Shown here in pieces: positions 1 through 8,617 of a stretch of DNA of 64,000 nucleotides. The DNA is from Sphingopyxis panaciterrulae (GTDB taxonomy: Bacteria > Pseudomonadota > Alphaproteobacteria > Sphingomonadales > Sphingomonadaceae). A model generated the notes under the pieces. The model saw only the letters and a program-made list of their open reading frames with translations. It did not search any database and was not told where the DNA came from. The stretch is from positions 45,493 through 109,492 of the forward strand of contig NZ_JACIJH010000014.1 in the NCBI RefSeq assembly GCF_014199295.1, written 5' to 3'. A program made the position numbers and the translations under genes. Position 1 is the first letter of the stretch; every line of letters begins with the position of its first letter.

Positions 1-1
1 G

Positions 2-874
2 GCGCGCGCGCTCGCCTTTCGCCGCAATTTCCTGATCGCGCTACTCCACGACAATCCGAACGCGCAGACAGTGCTCAATTTCCAGCAGGGCGTGCTCGAC
101 GCGATCAAGGACAGCGACCTTGCGCTGCTCGTCCGCCCGGTCGACCGCGGGTCGGGCGCGATGCTGGAGGATGTCCGCATCTTCCTCGAAAAGCAGCGGC
201 CGATCGGCGCGATGCTGCTGCCGCCGATTTCGGAGAATGACGAACTCGCGGCGCTCTGCGAGAGCCTGGGCGTGCGCTATGTCCGCGTCGGCTCGGCGTT
301 GCTCGACGATGCGCGGCATTGCGTGTCGTCGAACGACCGCGAGGTGGTGGCGGAAGCGGTGCGCAAGCTGATCGCGCTCGGTCATCGCCGCATCGGCTTC
401 GTGCGCGGCCCCGCCGGCTTCCGTTCGGCCGCCGAACGCGAAAAGGGCTTTCACGAGGCGCTCGAAGAGGCGGGCCTGTCGCTCGCCGACGACCATTATG
501 CGCCGGGCAATTACCGCTACACCGCGGGGGTCGAGGCAGGCGAGAAAATTCTGTCGCTGGCCGAGCCGCCGACGGCGATCTTCTGCTCGAACGACGAGAT
601 GGCGGCGGGGGTGATGAGCGTCGCGCACGGCAAGGGCATGGCGGTGCCGGGCGAGCTGTCGATCATCGGCTTCGACGATTCGCCGACCGCGACGCATATC
701 TGGCCAACGCTGAGCACGGTGCGCTGGCCGATCCGCGAGATGGGGGTGCGCGCCGCGCGCACGCTGGTCGCCGATTTCCTGGGCAAGGAGGCGAAGCTTG
801 CCGAGGACGAAAGCCCGGTGCTGCCCTCGACCTTCATCGAGCGCCAGTCGGTCGCGCCGCCGCCGCCTCGCTGA
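2..874 (+). CDS. LacI-family transcriptional regulator, C-terminal part (5' end outside the window)
   Basis: The reading frame is open from base 2, so the start and the N-terminal helix-turn-helix lie upstream of the window. What remains (about 290 residues) is the periplasmic-binding-protein-like effector domain of LacI/GalR regulators. It begins with a DNPNA segment near the first beta strand and contains the family signature IIGFDDSPTA with a later HRRIGFVRG segment. It stands next to a pectin catabolic locus that carries three LacI-like CCGG-centred operators, so it is the obvious candidate for the local repressor. That link is inferred. The DNA-binding helix cannot be inspected here. Confidence 0.9.
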   Translation, partial: ARALAFRRNFLIALLHDNPNAQTVLNFQQGVLDAIKDSDLALLVRPVDRGSGAMLEDVRIFLEKQRPIGAMLLPPISENDELAALCESLGVRYVRVGSALLDDARHCVSSNDREVVAEAVRKLIALGHRRIGFVRGPAGFRSAAEREKGFHEALEEAGLSLADDHYAPGNYRYTAGVEAGEKILSLAEPPTAIFCSNDEMAAGVMSVAHGKGMAVPGELSIIGFDDSPTATHIWPTLSTVRWPIREMGVRAARTLVADFLGKEAKLAEDESPVLPSTFIERQSVAPPPPR

Positions 875-877
875 TCC

Positions 878-2488
878 TCAATCGCGCGCGCGGTAGGTGA
901 AGTTCGAGAAGCGCGCCTCCCCTTCCCCCGCCGAATAGAGGCCGGGACGCAGCATCAGGAAACCGCCGCGCACATTGTGGTGATAGCCTGATACCTCCAT
1001 GCCGCGGTCGAAGCGCGTCCACGTCTTTCCGCCGTCGCCGCTGGTGTCGTAAGTGATGATATGGCGGTCGTTGGTGACGCGCATCCGCATTCGGCGCCCG
1101 TGCGGATTGGCTGGCCGCGCGCGCTCGATGCCATATTGATGAGTGACGAAACGCTCCGCATCGAAGCCGAGGCCGCAATAGAGCCTGTCGTCGTAAAAGA
1201 GGATCAGTCCCGCGGTGCCGCCCGGCGCGATCTCGATATCGCATTCGAAGCGATAGGCCTGGTCACCCGCGATCGTCAGCAGCGGCGATGAATCGACCGG
1301 CGCGGTGCCGCGCGCGGTCAGGATCAGCGCGCCGTCCGCGACGCGGGCGCGGCTGCGCTCGTCGGCCGCGGGGCGGAAGAAATTCCATTTGGCGCCGAGC
1401 GCGAGGGTGCCGAAATCGTCCGACAGCGCCATGCCGTGCGGCCCCGCCGCGCCGCCCGCGGGCTTGGCGAGCGGTTGCGACAGGTCGCCGCCGCGCATCC
1501 GGAACCAGCCGTCGTCGGTCCATTCGACCGGGTCGAGCAAGGTCTGGCGCCCGAGCGTCCAATAGCCCGCCTCATAGCCGTGATAGACGCTCCACCAGTC
1601 ACCCGCCGGCCCTTCGACCAGCGTCGCATGGCCGCGCGACCACCAGGTCTCGGCGCTCGACTTCGTGTGGACGAGCGGATTGTGCGGGCAGTTCTCCCAC
1701 GGGCCGTGGATCGAGCGCGAGCGCGCCGCGATCACCATATGGCCGGTCGGCGGTCCCGCAGTGCCGCCGACCGCGGTGACCAGGTAATAATAGTCACCGT
1801 GGCGCGCGATCTTCGGCCCCTCGGGCGCAAAACCCTCGACCACCCAGTCGGCGGGATAGCGCCACGGATCATAGACATGCTCCGGCTCGCCGATGCGGCT
1901 GAGGCCATCGTCCGACAAGCGCACCCGGTCGCCGCCCGACAGGAACAGCCAGCGCGACCCGTCTTCGCCGACCGCGTGGCCGGGGTCGATATGATCGGGC
2001 AGATGCAAGTCGACGGGGTCGCTCCACGGCCCCTCGATCCGATCAGCCCAGATCACCCAGCTCGTGTTCGGCCCCTTGGTCGGGATGTAGAGATAATAGC
2101 GCCCATCATGCTTGCAGAGCTCGGGCGCCCAGACCGACCCGATGTTCCTGGTCAGCGCCGGCCCGACCGGCCGCCAGTTCACCAGGTCGCGCGAATGCCA
2201 GATGACGAGCCCCGGATAGGAATCGAAGGTCGAGAAGGTCATGTAATAATCGCGCCCGTCCTTCAGGATCGACGGGTCGGGATGGTCGCCGGCCATGATC
2301 GGGTTGAGGAAGCGCCCGTCGCCGAGATCGGCCTTGCGCTGTCCATCGAGCCCGCGCGCCCAGCGCGGCGCGGCGAGCGGCGCGCAGGCCGCGGCCGGCT
2401 GCACGGCGGCGGCGGCCGCAGGACCGGTGAAGCCCGACGCGAAGACGCCAGCCCCCGCCAGCTTGAGCAGGTCGCGGCGGTCGGTCAT
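878..2488 (-). CDS. Glycoside hydrolase family 43 protein, Tat-exported
   Basis: A 536-residue predicted periplasmic glycosidase. The N-terminus has a twin-arginine signal (TDRRDLLKLAG followed by a hydrophobic, Ala-rich stretch). The GH43 five-blade propeller signatures are visible: GDHPDPSILK (catalytic-base Asp), a WAPEL segment followed by HDGRYYLY (pKa-modulating Asp) and VEGFAPEGPK (general-acid Glu). The last ~190 residues look like the C-terminal beta-sandwich found in many GH43 xylosidase/arabinofuranosidase-type enzymes. Given its neighbours, a role in trimming arabinan or other pectin side chains is plausible but inferred. It lies downstream of the TonB receptor gene, beyond a hairpin terminator, so it may be expressed by read-through. 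It ends 3 bp from the convergent regulator gene. Confidence 0.88.
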   Translation of the reverse strand: MTDRRDLLKLAGAGVFASGFTGPAAAAAVQPAAACAPLAAPRWARGLDGQRKADLGDGRFLNPIMAGDHPDPSILKDGRDYYMTFSTFDSYPGLVIWHSRDLVNWRPVGPALTRNIGSVWAPELCKHDGRYYLYIPTKGPNTSWVIWADRIEGPWSDPVDLHLPDHIDPGHAVGEDGSRWLFLSGGDRVRLSDDGLSRIGEPEHVYDPWRYPADWVVEGFAPEGPKIARHGDYYYLVTAVGGTAGPPTGHMVIAARSRSIHGPWENCPHNPLVHTKSSAETWWSRGHATLVEGPAGDWWSVYHGYEAGYWTLGRQTLLDPVEWTDDGWFRMRGGDLSQPLAKPAGGAAGPHGMALSDDFGTLALGAKWNFFRPAADERSRARVADGALILTARGTAPVDSSPLLTIAGDQAYRFECDIEIAPGGTAGLILFYDDRLYCGLGFDAERFVTHQYGIERARPANPHGRRMRMRVTNDRHIITYDTSGDGGKTWTRFDRGMEVSGYHHNVRGGFLMLRPGLYSAGEGEARFSNFTYRARD

Positions 2489-2510
2489 CGGCTTTTTTCC
2501 TTCCTAGACG

Positions 2511-2545
2511 AAAAAATACCCGGTCCTCGATAGCGAGGACCGGGT
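2511..2545 (-). terminator. Rho-independent terminator downstream of the TonB receptor gene
   Basis: Perfect 12-bp inverted repeat (2518-2529 and 2534-2545, arm ACCCGGTCCTCG) with a 4-base loop. On the minus strand it is followed by a run of T (the six A at 2511-2516 on the plus strand). It lies 34 bp after the receptor stop codon and 23 bp before the GH43 start, so it should end or attenuate the receptor transcript. Confidence 0.88.
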
Positions 2546-2578
2546 CATGGGGATGTACCAGGGACTATGTCTGCACAA

Positions 2579-5371
2579 TCAGATCTTGAACCGCGCCCCG
2601 AACAGGAAGGTGCGGCCGTAATGATTATTCTCGTAATTGCGGTTCGCCTCGAGGTCGACGAAGCGATAGCGGTAATCGTCGGTCAGGTTGGTGCCCTCGA
2701 TCGACAGTTCGATATGGTCGGTCAGCGCATAGCGGATCGAGGCATCGAGGTTGAACGAGCTGCCATAACCTTCGAACACATTGTTGTTGCCGCTGGTGCT
2801 GTCGTTGTAGCCCGAGCGCCACGCGGCCGAGGTGCGGACCGACAGCTTGCCGTCGTCATAATAGACTGTGGCGTTCCACGCCCGTTTGGCGAGGCCGAGC
2901 AGCGGCTGGGTGTAGGTGCCCGCCGGGGGCGCCACCAGATCATTCTCGGCCGGGTCATATTCCAGCGCGCCGCGGATCGCATAGTCGACGTCGCTCTTCA
3001 CGAAGGTCGCGTTGCCGAGCACGCCGAAATGGCGCAGCGAGTCGGAGAAAACCGAGAAGGGAAGCTGGAGCGACAGCTCGACGCCCTTCAGATTCGCGCC
3101 GGGGCCGTTGATCGTCGTGCGATATTCGAATTCGCGATTGGGATCGTCGCCCCGCACCACCGCATTGTAGGCTGGCGTGTTCACGGTCAGCAGCGACGTC
3201 GGCAGGCCGCTGTCCGCATAGGTGCCCTGGAACGAATCGGACAGCGGGAAGCTGACGATATCCTTGACGAACAGCGCGACCGACGCGATCGCGCCCGGCG
3301 CGAAATACCATTCGGCCGCAAGGTCATAGGTCGTCGCCCGATAGGGGTCGAGGAAGGGGTTGCCAGAGGTGATGCGGAAGTTGAACTGGTCGACCGAACC
3401 GCCCGGCGTCAGACTGCCCAGCGTCGGACGGGTGATGACCTTCGCGATCGCGCCGCGCAGGATGATATTGTCGGTCGGGTGCAGGTTCAGGTTGAACGAG
3501 GGCAGCCAGTCGTCATAGCTGCGCTCGACCGTGACGAAGGTGCCGCTGTTGAATCCCGACGAGCTCTGGTCGGTCTTCGCATAGCGGACCCCGGCGTTGC
3601 CGGTGACGCGCATCCCGAGCACATCGGTCTCGAACTCGGTCATGAACCAGCCGCCATAGGTCTTTTCGGTGACCGAGCGCTGCTCGCCCTGCTGGAGCAC
3701 CGCGGGACGGCCATAGAGGTCGACCAGCGCGGTGCCGGCGTCGAGGTCGGGCACGACCCAGGCATTGGTGTTGCCTGACGGCTGGCCCGCCTTGCCGAGT
3801 TCGAAAATCTCCGCGATGTCGCCGGTGACCGGCAGGCCGTTCGTCCCCGGCGCGCAGGTGAAGGCCGCGCAATAGCTGCTGTCGCGGCGATAGCCGATGG
3901 TGTCGAAATCGAACTGGCGGAAGAAGCCGCCGCCGAGCAGGCTGAAGCGGTCCGCGACGTCCCAGTCGAAATCGGCGGCAAAGGTCTTGAACTTGTTGGT
4001 CAGGAAAGACGGGCGGTCGCGGAACTCGGCCAGCTCGAACGCGGTCGGATCGTCGATCCCCGCGCCGAAGCTGAGCAGCGGGTATTTCATGTTCGAATAG
4101 TCGTAATGATAGCCGGTCGCGTCGGTGTCGTCGAACGCGAGCGTCGTTTCGACCGGGATATCGGCCTTCGACTTCGAAAAGCCGCCGAGCAGGTTGAGCT
4201 TGAAACTGTCGGTCAGCCGCTGTTCGAGCCGCCCCGAAAGCTGATAGAATTTGGTCTTGCTCTGGCGCGAATAGCGTTCGGTGCGGACATAGACATTGTC
4301 GAGATCGGCCGAGATCAGATTATTATCCGCGTCGATCGTGTAGTTGGACACGTCGATGCCGGCCTCTTCGCTGCGCAGCAACACCTCGCCCCAATATTCG
4401 TCGCGGGTTTCTTTGAAGGTCGAATAGAGGCCGTCGATCGAGATCTTGGTATTCTCGGTCGGCTCGAACTGGATCGACGCGGTGGCGCCGAGCCGCTCGC
4501 GCGCGTGGCTGACAAGGCCGTAGCGCGGAATGCGCGGGTGGAAGGCCTCGGCGACTTCGATGCAGCCGGCCGACGGGTCGGCGACGAAATCGCTGCCGGC
4601 AAGACAGGTCTCGCCATCGACGCTGCGGAACGGCGCCTGCGCCCAGCGGACGCTGTTGTTGCCCAGTTCGTGCGTCGTATAGTCGGCCCAGGCAACCGAG
4701 GCCGAAACGCCGAAAGTGCGGTCGGCATTGGCCCAGGCGACAAGACCCGCGAGGCGTGGATCGACATCCTTGGTCAGATCATTGTAGCGCCCCTGCACCG
4801 AGACCACGGCCGTCAGCCCTTCCTTGCCGGCCAGCGGATTTCCGGTGTTGAGATCGACCACCGCCCCCAATGACCCTTCGTCGAGCGACGCCGACGCCGT
4901 CTTGTGGACGACGAGCGAGGTGAACAGTTCCGACGCGAAGACGTTGAAGTCGAACGCGCGGTCGCGGTTCGCCGACGCGCCGTCGGTCGAGGTCGCGATC
5001 GTTTCCATGCCGTTCAGGCGGACGCGGGTGAATTGCGCGCCCAGGCCGCGCACCGTGATCGCGCGGCCCTCGCCGGCGTCGCGCTGGATCGAGATGCCGG
5101 GAATGCGTTGCAGCGATTCGGCGAGATTCTGGTCGGGGAATTTGGCGATATCCTCGGCGACGATCACGTCCACCGCGCCGGTCGCATTGCGTTTCTGGTC
5201 GAGCGCCTTGTCGAGCGAGGCGCGGAAGCCGGTGACGACGATCTCGTCGCCGCTCGCGGCCGTCGCGCCCGCCTCCTGCGCATGGCCCGGCGAGACCGCC
5301 AGCGCCGCGAGCGACGCGCCGCACGCCAGCCGGGTCCAACTGCGAATGCCCCATTTATTCTGCATAGCCAT
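2579..5371 (-). CDS. TonB-dependent receptor (pectin-locus outer-membrane transporter)
   Basis: A 930-residue outer-membrane receptor. After a signal peptide ending near SPGHAQ come the TonB-box-like segment DEIVVTGFRASLDKALDQKR and a plug domain with FPDQNLAESLQRIPG and the VRGLGAQFTRVRLNG motif. A long beta barrel follows and ends in the typical aromatic C-terminus (FGARFKI). The start was placed at the third of three consecutive ATG codons because GGGAGG lies six bases upstream; the ATG at 5365 is an alternative. The divergent pectate lyase, the downstream GH43 gene and a CCGG operator 46 bp upstream point to uptake of pectic oligosaccharides. The substrate is inferred from context. Confidence 0.93.
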   Translation of the reverse strand: MAMQNKWGIRSWTRLACGASLAALAVSPGHAQEAGATAASGDEIVVTGFRASLDKALDQKRNATGAVDVIVAEDIAKFPDQNLAESLQRIPGISIQRDAGEGRAITVRGLGAQFTRVRLNGMETIATSTDGASANRDRAFDFNVFASELFTSLVVHKTASASLDEGSLGAVVDLNTGNPLAGKEGLTAVVSVQGRYNDLTKDVDPRLAGLVAWANADRTFGVSASVAWADYTTHELGNNSVRWAQAPFRSVDGETCLAGSDFVADPSAGCIEVAEAFHPRIPRYGLVSHARERLGATASIQFEPTENTKISIDGLYSTFKETRDEYWGEVLLRSEEAGIDVSNYTIDADNNLISADLDNVYVRTERYSRQSKTKFYQLSGRLEQRLTDSFKLNLLGGFSKSKADIPVETTLAFDDTDATGYHYDYSNMKYPLLSFGAGIDDPTAFELAEFRDRPSFLTNKFKTFAADFDWDVADRFSLLGGGFFRQFDFDTIGYRRDSSYCAAFTCAPGTNGLPVTGDIAEIFELGKAGQPSGNTNAWVVPDLDAGTALVDLYGRPAVLQQGEQRSVTEKTYGGWFMTEFETDVLGMRVTGNAGVRYAKTDQSSSGFNSGTFVTVERSYDDWLPSFNLNLHPTDNIILRGAIAKVITRPTLGSLTPGGSVDQFNFRITSGNPFLDPYRATTYDLAAEWYFAPGAIASVALFVKDIVSFPLSDSFQGTYADSGLPTSLLTVNTPAYNAVVRGDDPNREFEYRTTINGPGANLKGVELSLQLPFSVFSDSLRHFGVLGNATFVKSDVDYAIRGALEYDPAENDLVAPPAGTYTQPLLGLAKRAWNATVYYDDGKLSVRTSAAWRSGYNDSTSGNNNVFEGYGSSFNLDASIRYALTDHIELSIEGTNLTDDYRYRFVDLEANRNYENNHYGRTFLFGARFKI

Positions 5372-5415
5372 CATCATCCTCCCTTTTCGCAGCGCATCCC
5401 TGCCTTTGGCAAGGA

Positions 5416-5429
5416 ATGACACCGGTTAC
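5416..5429. promoter_or_regulatory. Putative LacI-family operator upstream of the TonB receptor
   Basis: TGACACCGGTTAC at 5417-5429. Read towards the receptor gene it is GTAACCGGTGTCA, the same sequence found at 5552 and 12894. The core ACCGGT is palindromic with a central CG, as is usual for LacI-family sites. It lies 46 bp upstream of the receptor start. Its role as an operator is inferred from the recurrence. Confidence 0.65.
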
Positions 5430-5551
5430 TTTCATGAACCAAACGAATCGAACCGATCGTTCGTCCCATCATCTGTCAGGAGTGTGCGTGGGCCCGTGCC
5501 GAATGCGGCCGGTCGGGACGCCCTCTCCCCCATTATCTCTTTGCCGGTCTA

Positions 5552-5565
5552 GGTAACCGGTGTCA
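5552..5565. promoter_or_regulatory. Putative LacI-family operator upstream of pectate lyase
   Basis: GGTAACCGGTGTCA, identical over all 14 bases to the site at 12894 upstream of kduI. It matches 13 of 14 bases of the site at 5416 in opposite orientation. It lies about 70 bp before the lyase start codon, in the divergent intergenic region shared with the TonB receptor gene. Confidence 0.68.
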
Positions 5566-5634
5566 AAAATGATTGAAGGATTGTCGCGCCTATGTCAAGA
5601 CCCCAATCGCGATGAGAGATACGGGAGAGAATGG

Positions 5635-7026
5635 ATGCTGAAAAAGCTGTTGGTCGCCGCGCTTCTGATGGCCCCCGCCCTGCCCGCGAACCCCGCTTTC
5701 GCGGCCGATTCGGCGGCGCTCGCCTTCCCCGGCGCGGTCGGTCCGGCGGCGGCGACTCCGGGCGGGCGCGGCGGCAAGATCATCCGCGTGACGACGCTGG
5801 CGCCCGACGGTCCGGGCTCGTTCAAGGCGGCGGCCGAGGCGAAGGGGCCGCGCATTATCGTGTTCGAAGTCGGTGGCGTGATCGACATGGGACGCAAGAC
5901 GCTGACGATCACCGAGCCCTTTCTGACCATAGCCGGCCAGACCGCGCCGGGACCGGGGATCACGCTGATCCGCACCGGCATCGACGTGAAGACCCACGAC
6001 GTCGTGATGCGCCACCTCCGCGTCTATACCGGGGTCGATGGTCAGCCGAAACGCAGCGGATGGGAGGCCGACGCGCTGTCGACCGTGGGCGCACACAATG
6101 TCGTGATCGACCATTGCACTTTCCTGTGGGCGCTCGATGAGAATATGTCGGCGTCGGGCCCGCGCTTCGACGGCAAGACCGTCGCCGAATGGCGCGAGGG
6201 CACCAGCCACGATGTCACCTTTTCAAACAATCTCGCCGCCGAGGGGCTTGCCGACGCAAGCCATCCGAAGGGAGAGCACAGCAAGGGCTCGCTCGTCCAC
6301 GACAACACCACCGGCATCGTCTTCTATCGCAACATCTGGGCGCATAATGTCGAGCGCGCGCCGCTGGTGAAGGGCGGGGCACAGGTGCTGATGATCAACA
6401 ATCTGATCTACAATCCCGGGCACCGCGCGGTGCACTACAACCTGATGAACCTCGAATGGGTCGGGCACGACTATGTCACGGGCCAGATCACAGCGATCGG
6501 CAATGTGATGCGCGGCGGCAACGACACCGACGAGGGCCTGCCCTTCCTGATGCTCGGCGGCGACGGCGACCTGCAATATTATGGCAAGGACAATATCGCG
6601 GTCGACCGCCACGGCAATCCGCTCCCCGAATTCGGCCGCTATGGCGAGACGCGCGCCGAGTTGATCCGCGCCAAGGCGCCCCTGGCGCCAGTCGCGGATT
6701 ATGACATCCTGCCGACGCGCGATGTCGAAACCTCGGTCCTCGCGACCGCAGGCGCGCGGCCCTGGGCACGCGACGACGAGGAAATTCGCATCCTCTTCTA
6801 CATCGCCGAAGGGCGCGGCGAGATCATCGACGACGAGAAGCAGGTCAGCGCCTATCCCAAGGTCGAGGAACCCGTGCGCGCACCGTTCGTCGAGGCCGAA
6901 TGGAACCTCGCGACGATGGAGCCGAAATCGGGCCGCTACCCCGCGCAGACCACGCCGGTGCCGCAGGAGCATCTGTCGGCGCGCGACCTCGATTCGCGTG
7001 GGGATTCGCGCGGGGGCGTGAAATGA
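5635..7026 (+). CDS. Pectate lyase, polysaccharide lyase family 1-like, secreted
   Basis: A 463-residue exported enzyme predicted to cleave polygalacturonate by beta-elimination. A Sec signal peptide (MLKKLLVAALLMAPA, cleavage near AFAADS) is followed by a right-handed parallel beta-helix with stacked short strands. Family features visible are GGRGGKIIRVT, GQTAPGPGITL, MRHLRVYTG and VIDHCTFLWALDENMS, the last resembling the vWiDH region of pectate lyases. A PHPKGEHSKG-like segment (SHPKGEHSKG) follows. The start was chosen because GGGAGAG lies five bases upstream and the signal peptide begins there. The stop overlaps the next start (ATGA), so it forms an operon with the cupin and esterase genes. 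Confidence 0.88.
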   Translation: MLKKLLVAALLMAPALPANPAFAADSAALAFPGAVGPAAATPGGRGGKIIRVTTLAPDGPGSFKAAAEAKGPRIIVFEVGGVIDMGRKTLTITEPFLTIAGQTAPGPGITLIRTGIDVKTHDVVMRHLRVYTGVDGQPKRSGWEADALSTVGAHNVVIDHCTFLWALDENMSASGPRFDGKTVAEWREGTSHDVTFSNNLAAEGLADASHPKGEHSKGSLVHDNTTGIVFYRNIWAHNVERAPLVKGGAQVLMINNLIYNPGHRAVHYNLMNLEWVGHDYVTGQITAIGNVMRGGNDTDEGLPFLMLGGDGDLQYYGKDNIAVDRHGNPLPEFGRYGETRAELIRAKAPLAPVADYDILPTRDVETSVLATAGARPWARDDEEIRILFYIAEGRGEIIDDEKQVSAYPKVEEPVRAPFVEAEWNLATMEPKSGRYPAQTTPVPQEHLSARDLDSRGDSRGGVK

Positions 7027-7433
7027 GCGCGTTGCTCGCGCTGCTGCTCGGCGGTGCCGCGGCGCCCGCGCCCGCGATGATCGTGATCGACGAGGCGGCG
7101 ACGGTGCGCGAGGAAGCGCCGCCGCACGGCGCCATCGGCCTATCGACCGCGTGGCGGATCAGCGACGCCGTCCCCGCCCCGCGCAGCTTCGAGTTCAGGA
7201 AGCGCGCGCTGCACATCGGCGCCGCGATCGGCGTGCACCGAATCGCCCACGACGAAATCTATTATGTCGTCTCGGGCACCGGCATCGTCCATTCGGACGG
7301 CGAGGAGAAAGCGTTGAAGCCCGGCATGGCGGCCTGGCTCTACACGGGCGCGCAGGTCGGCATCCGCCAGACGGGAAACGAGCCGCTGGTGCTGATCGTC
7401 GCCTACCCCAATCCGCCGAAGGCCGGACAGTGA
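7023..7433 (+). CDS. Small exported cupin-domain protein
   Basis: 136 residues. A short hydrophobic N-terminus (MSALLALLLGGAAAPAPA) looks like a signal peptide. The rest is one cupin barrel, with the first motif around IGAAIGVHRIAHDEIYYVVSG and the second around GMAAWLYTGAQVGIRQTG. Classical metal-binding histidines are partly replaced, so metal dependence is uncertain. It starts inside the pectate lyase stop codon (ATGA) and ends overlapping the esterase start (GTGA), so the three genes are translationally coupled. Small cupins in pectin loci can bind or modify uronate products, but no specific reaction can be assigned here. Confidence 0.8.
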   Translation: MSALLALLLGGAAAPAPAMIVIDEAATVREEAPPHGAIGLSTAWRISDAVPAPRSFEFRKRALHIGAAIGVHRIAHDEIYYVVSGTGIVHSDGEEKALKPGMAAWLYTGAQVGIRQTGNEPLVLIVAYPNPPKAGQ

Positions 7434-8410
7434 CGCTCGGCCGCCGCGGCCTGCTCGCCGCGGGCCTCGTACTGCCCTTCGCGACCGCCGCCGCGACCGG
7501 AGCGAAGGAGGCGTGGACGCGGCCCGCGGGCCTCGCGCCCGACGCGAGCGTCGCGCTCTGGCCCGACCGCTATCTCACCGCGCCTGAAGGCCTCACCGAG
7601 CGCGTCGTCCAGCGCAGCGACGACCCGCAGGCCAGCGACCGGATGCTCGAACATATCGTCCGGCCACGGCTCGACATCTTCCGTCCAGCCAACCCCAATG
7701 GGGCCGCCATGATCCTCGCGCCCGGCGGCGGCTATCGCTATGTCGTGATCGACAAGGAGGGCTATGAACTGGCGCGCTGGCTCGCGGCTCGCGGCGTCAC
7801 CGTCTATGTCCTCTTCTATCGCCTGCCGGGCGACGGCTGGACGAACGGCGCGGACGTGCCGCTCGCCGACGCGCAGCGCGCGGTGCGGCTGGTGCGCAGC
7901 CGCGCCAGGCAGGACGGCATCGACCCGGCGCGCGTCGCCTTTGGCGGCTTTTCGGCCGGGGGTCATGTCGCGACCAGCCTGCTGACGCGCTTCAACGCCG
8001 GCGTCTATGATCCGGTCGATGGCGCCGACGTCCTCCCGGCGCGGCCCGATGCGCTCGCCGGCCTCTATCCGGTGGTGTCGATGGACCCGGCGATCGCCCA
8101 TGCCGGGAGCCGCGCAAAGTTGCTCGGGGCGGCTTCCGAAGCGGCGCGCGAGGCGCTCTACTCACCCGAACGCAATGCCCGCCCCGACCAGCCGCCGCTG
8201 TTCCTGCTCCACGCCGAGGACGATAATGTCGTCAAGGTCGAAAACAGCTTTTGCTTGCGTGCGGCGACGCGCGCGGTCGGCACGCCATGCGAGAGTCATT
8301 TCTTCGAGCGCGGAGGGCATGGCTTCGGACTGATGAAGACTGCGGGATTGCCGGTCGCCGCGTGGCCCGAACTGCTGTGGGCCTGGCTCGGCAGTCATGG
8401 GATCGTTTGA
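7430..8410 (+). CDS. Alpha/beta hydrolase, acetyl-esterase-like, exported
   Basis: 326 residues starting at a GTG that overlaps the cupin stop (GTGA). The N-terminus has a Tat-like signal (TLGRRGLLAAGLVLP). The fold is alpha/beta hydrolase of the BD-FAE/acetylxylan-esterase-like group. Visible features are the oxyanion segment LAPGGGYRYVV, the nucleophile elbow GGFSAGGH, an acid in LLHAEDDNVV and the catalytic histidine in ERGGHGFG. In this operon, directly after pectate lyase, it probably removes acetyl or methyl esters from pectin fragments. The exact ester bond is not determinable from sequence. Confidence 0.85.
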   Translation: MTLGRRGLLAAGLVLPFATAAATGAKEAWTRPAGLAPDASVALWPDRYLTAPEGLTERVVQRSDDPQASDRMLEHIVRPRLDIFRPANPNGAAMILAPGGGYRYVVIDKEGYELARWLAARGVTVYVLFYRLPGDGWTNGADVPLADAQRAVRLVRSRARQDGIDPARVAFGGFSAGGHVATSLLTRFNAGVYDPVDGADVLPARPDALAGLYPVVSMDPAIAHAGSRAKLLGAASEAAREALYSPERNARPDQPPLFLLHAEDDNVVKVENSFCLRAATRAVGTPCESHFFERGGHGFGLMKTAGLPVAAWPELLWAWLGSHGIV

Positions 8411-8421
8411 GATTCACACCC

Positions 8422-8595
8422 CCTTCCCCCTCGATGGGGGAAGGATATGGAGCCTTATCGCGAAGCGATTAGGCGAAGTTGGATGGGGGTGAGAGTGCGT
8501 CATCGCACCGTCGCCAAAGGCCGACACCGCACCCCCACCGCTGCGACTAGCGAACAAGTTCGCAAGTCTCGCTGCCTCCCCCATCAAGGGGGAGG
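8422..8595. repeat. Intergenic inverted-repeat element, CCCCC-TCGAT-GGGGG type
   Basis: The gap between the convergent esterase and carboxylesterase genes is almost filled by a structured element. It begins with a hairpin CCTTCCCCC/GGGGGAAGG (8422-8444) and ends with CCTCCCCC/GGGGGAGG (8575-8595). The segment between holds further short self-complementary pieces. No coding sequence is evident. The form is that of a dispersed extragenic palindromic repeat. It may also act as a bidirectional transcription barrier, although no U-tract is seen. Confidence 0.55.
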
Positions 8596-8617
8596 AGAGG
8601 TACGGACGCAGATTCGT

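Noticed and set aside
2567..3778. Plus-strand frame of about 403 codons opposite the TonB receptor
   Set aside because: Antisense shadow of a gene with clear plug and barrel motifs. The translation is rich in Arg, Val and Asp and has no recognisable domain.
8422..8595. Rho-independent terminators for the convergent esterase genes
   Set aside because: The hairpins are GC-strong but neither is followed by a T-run in either direction, so they were recorded as a repeat element only.
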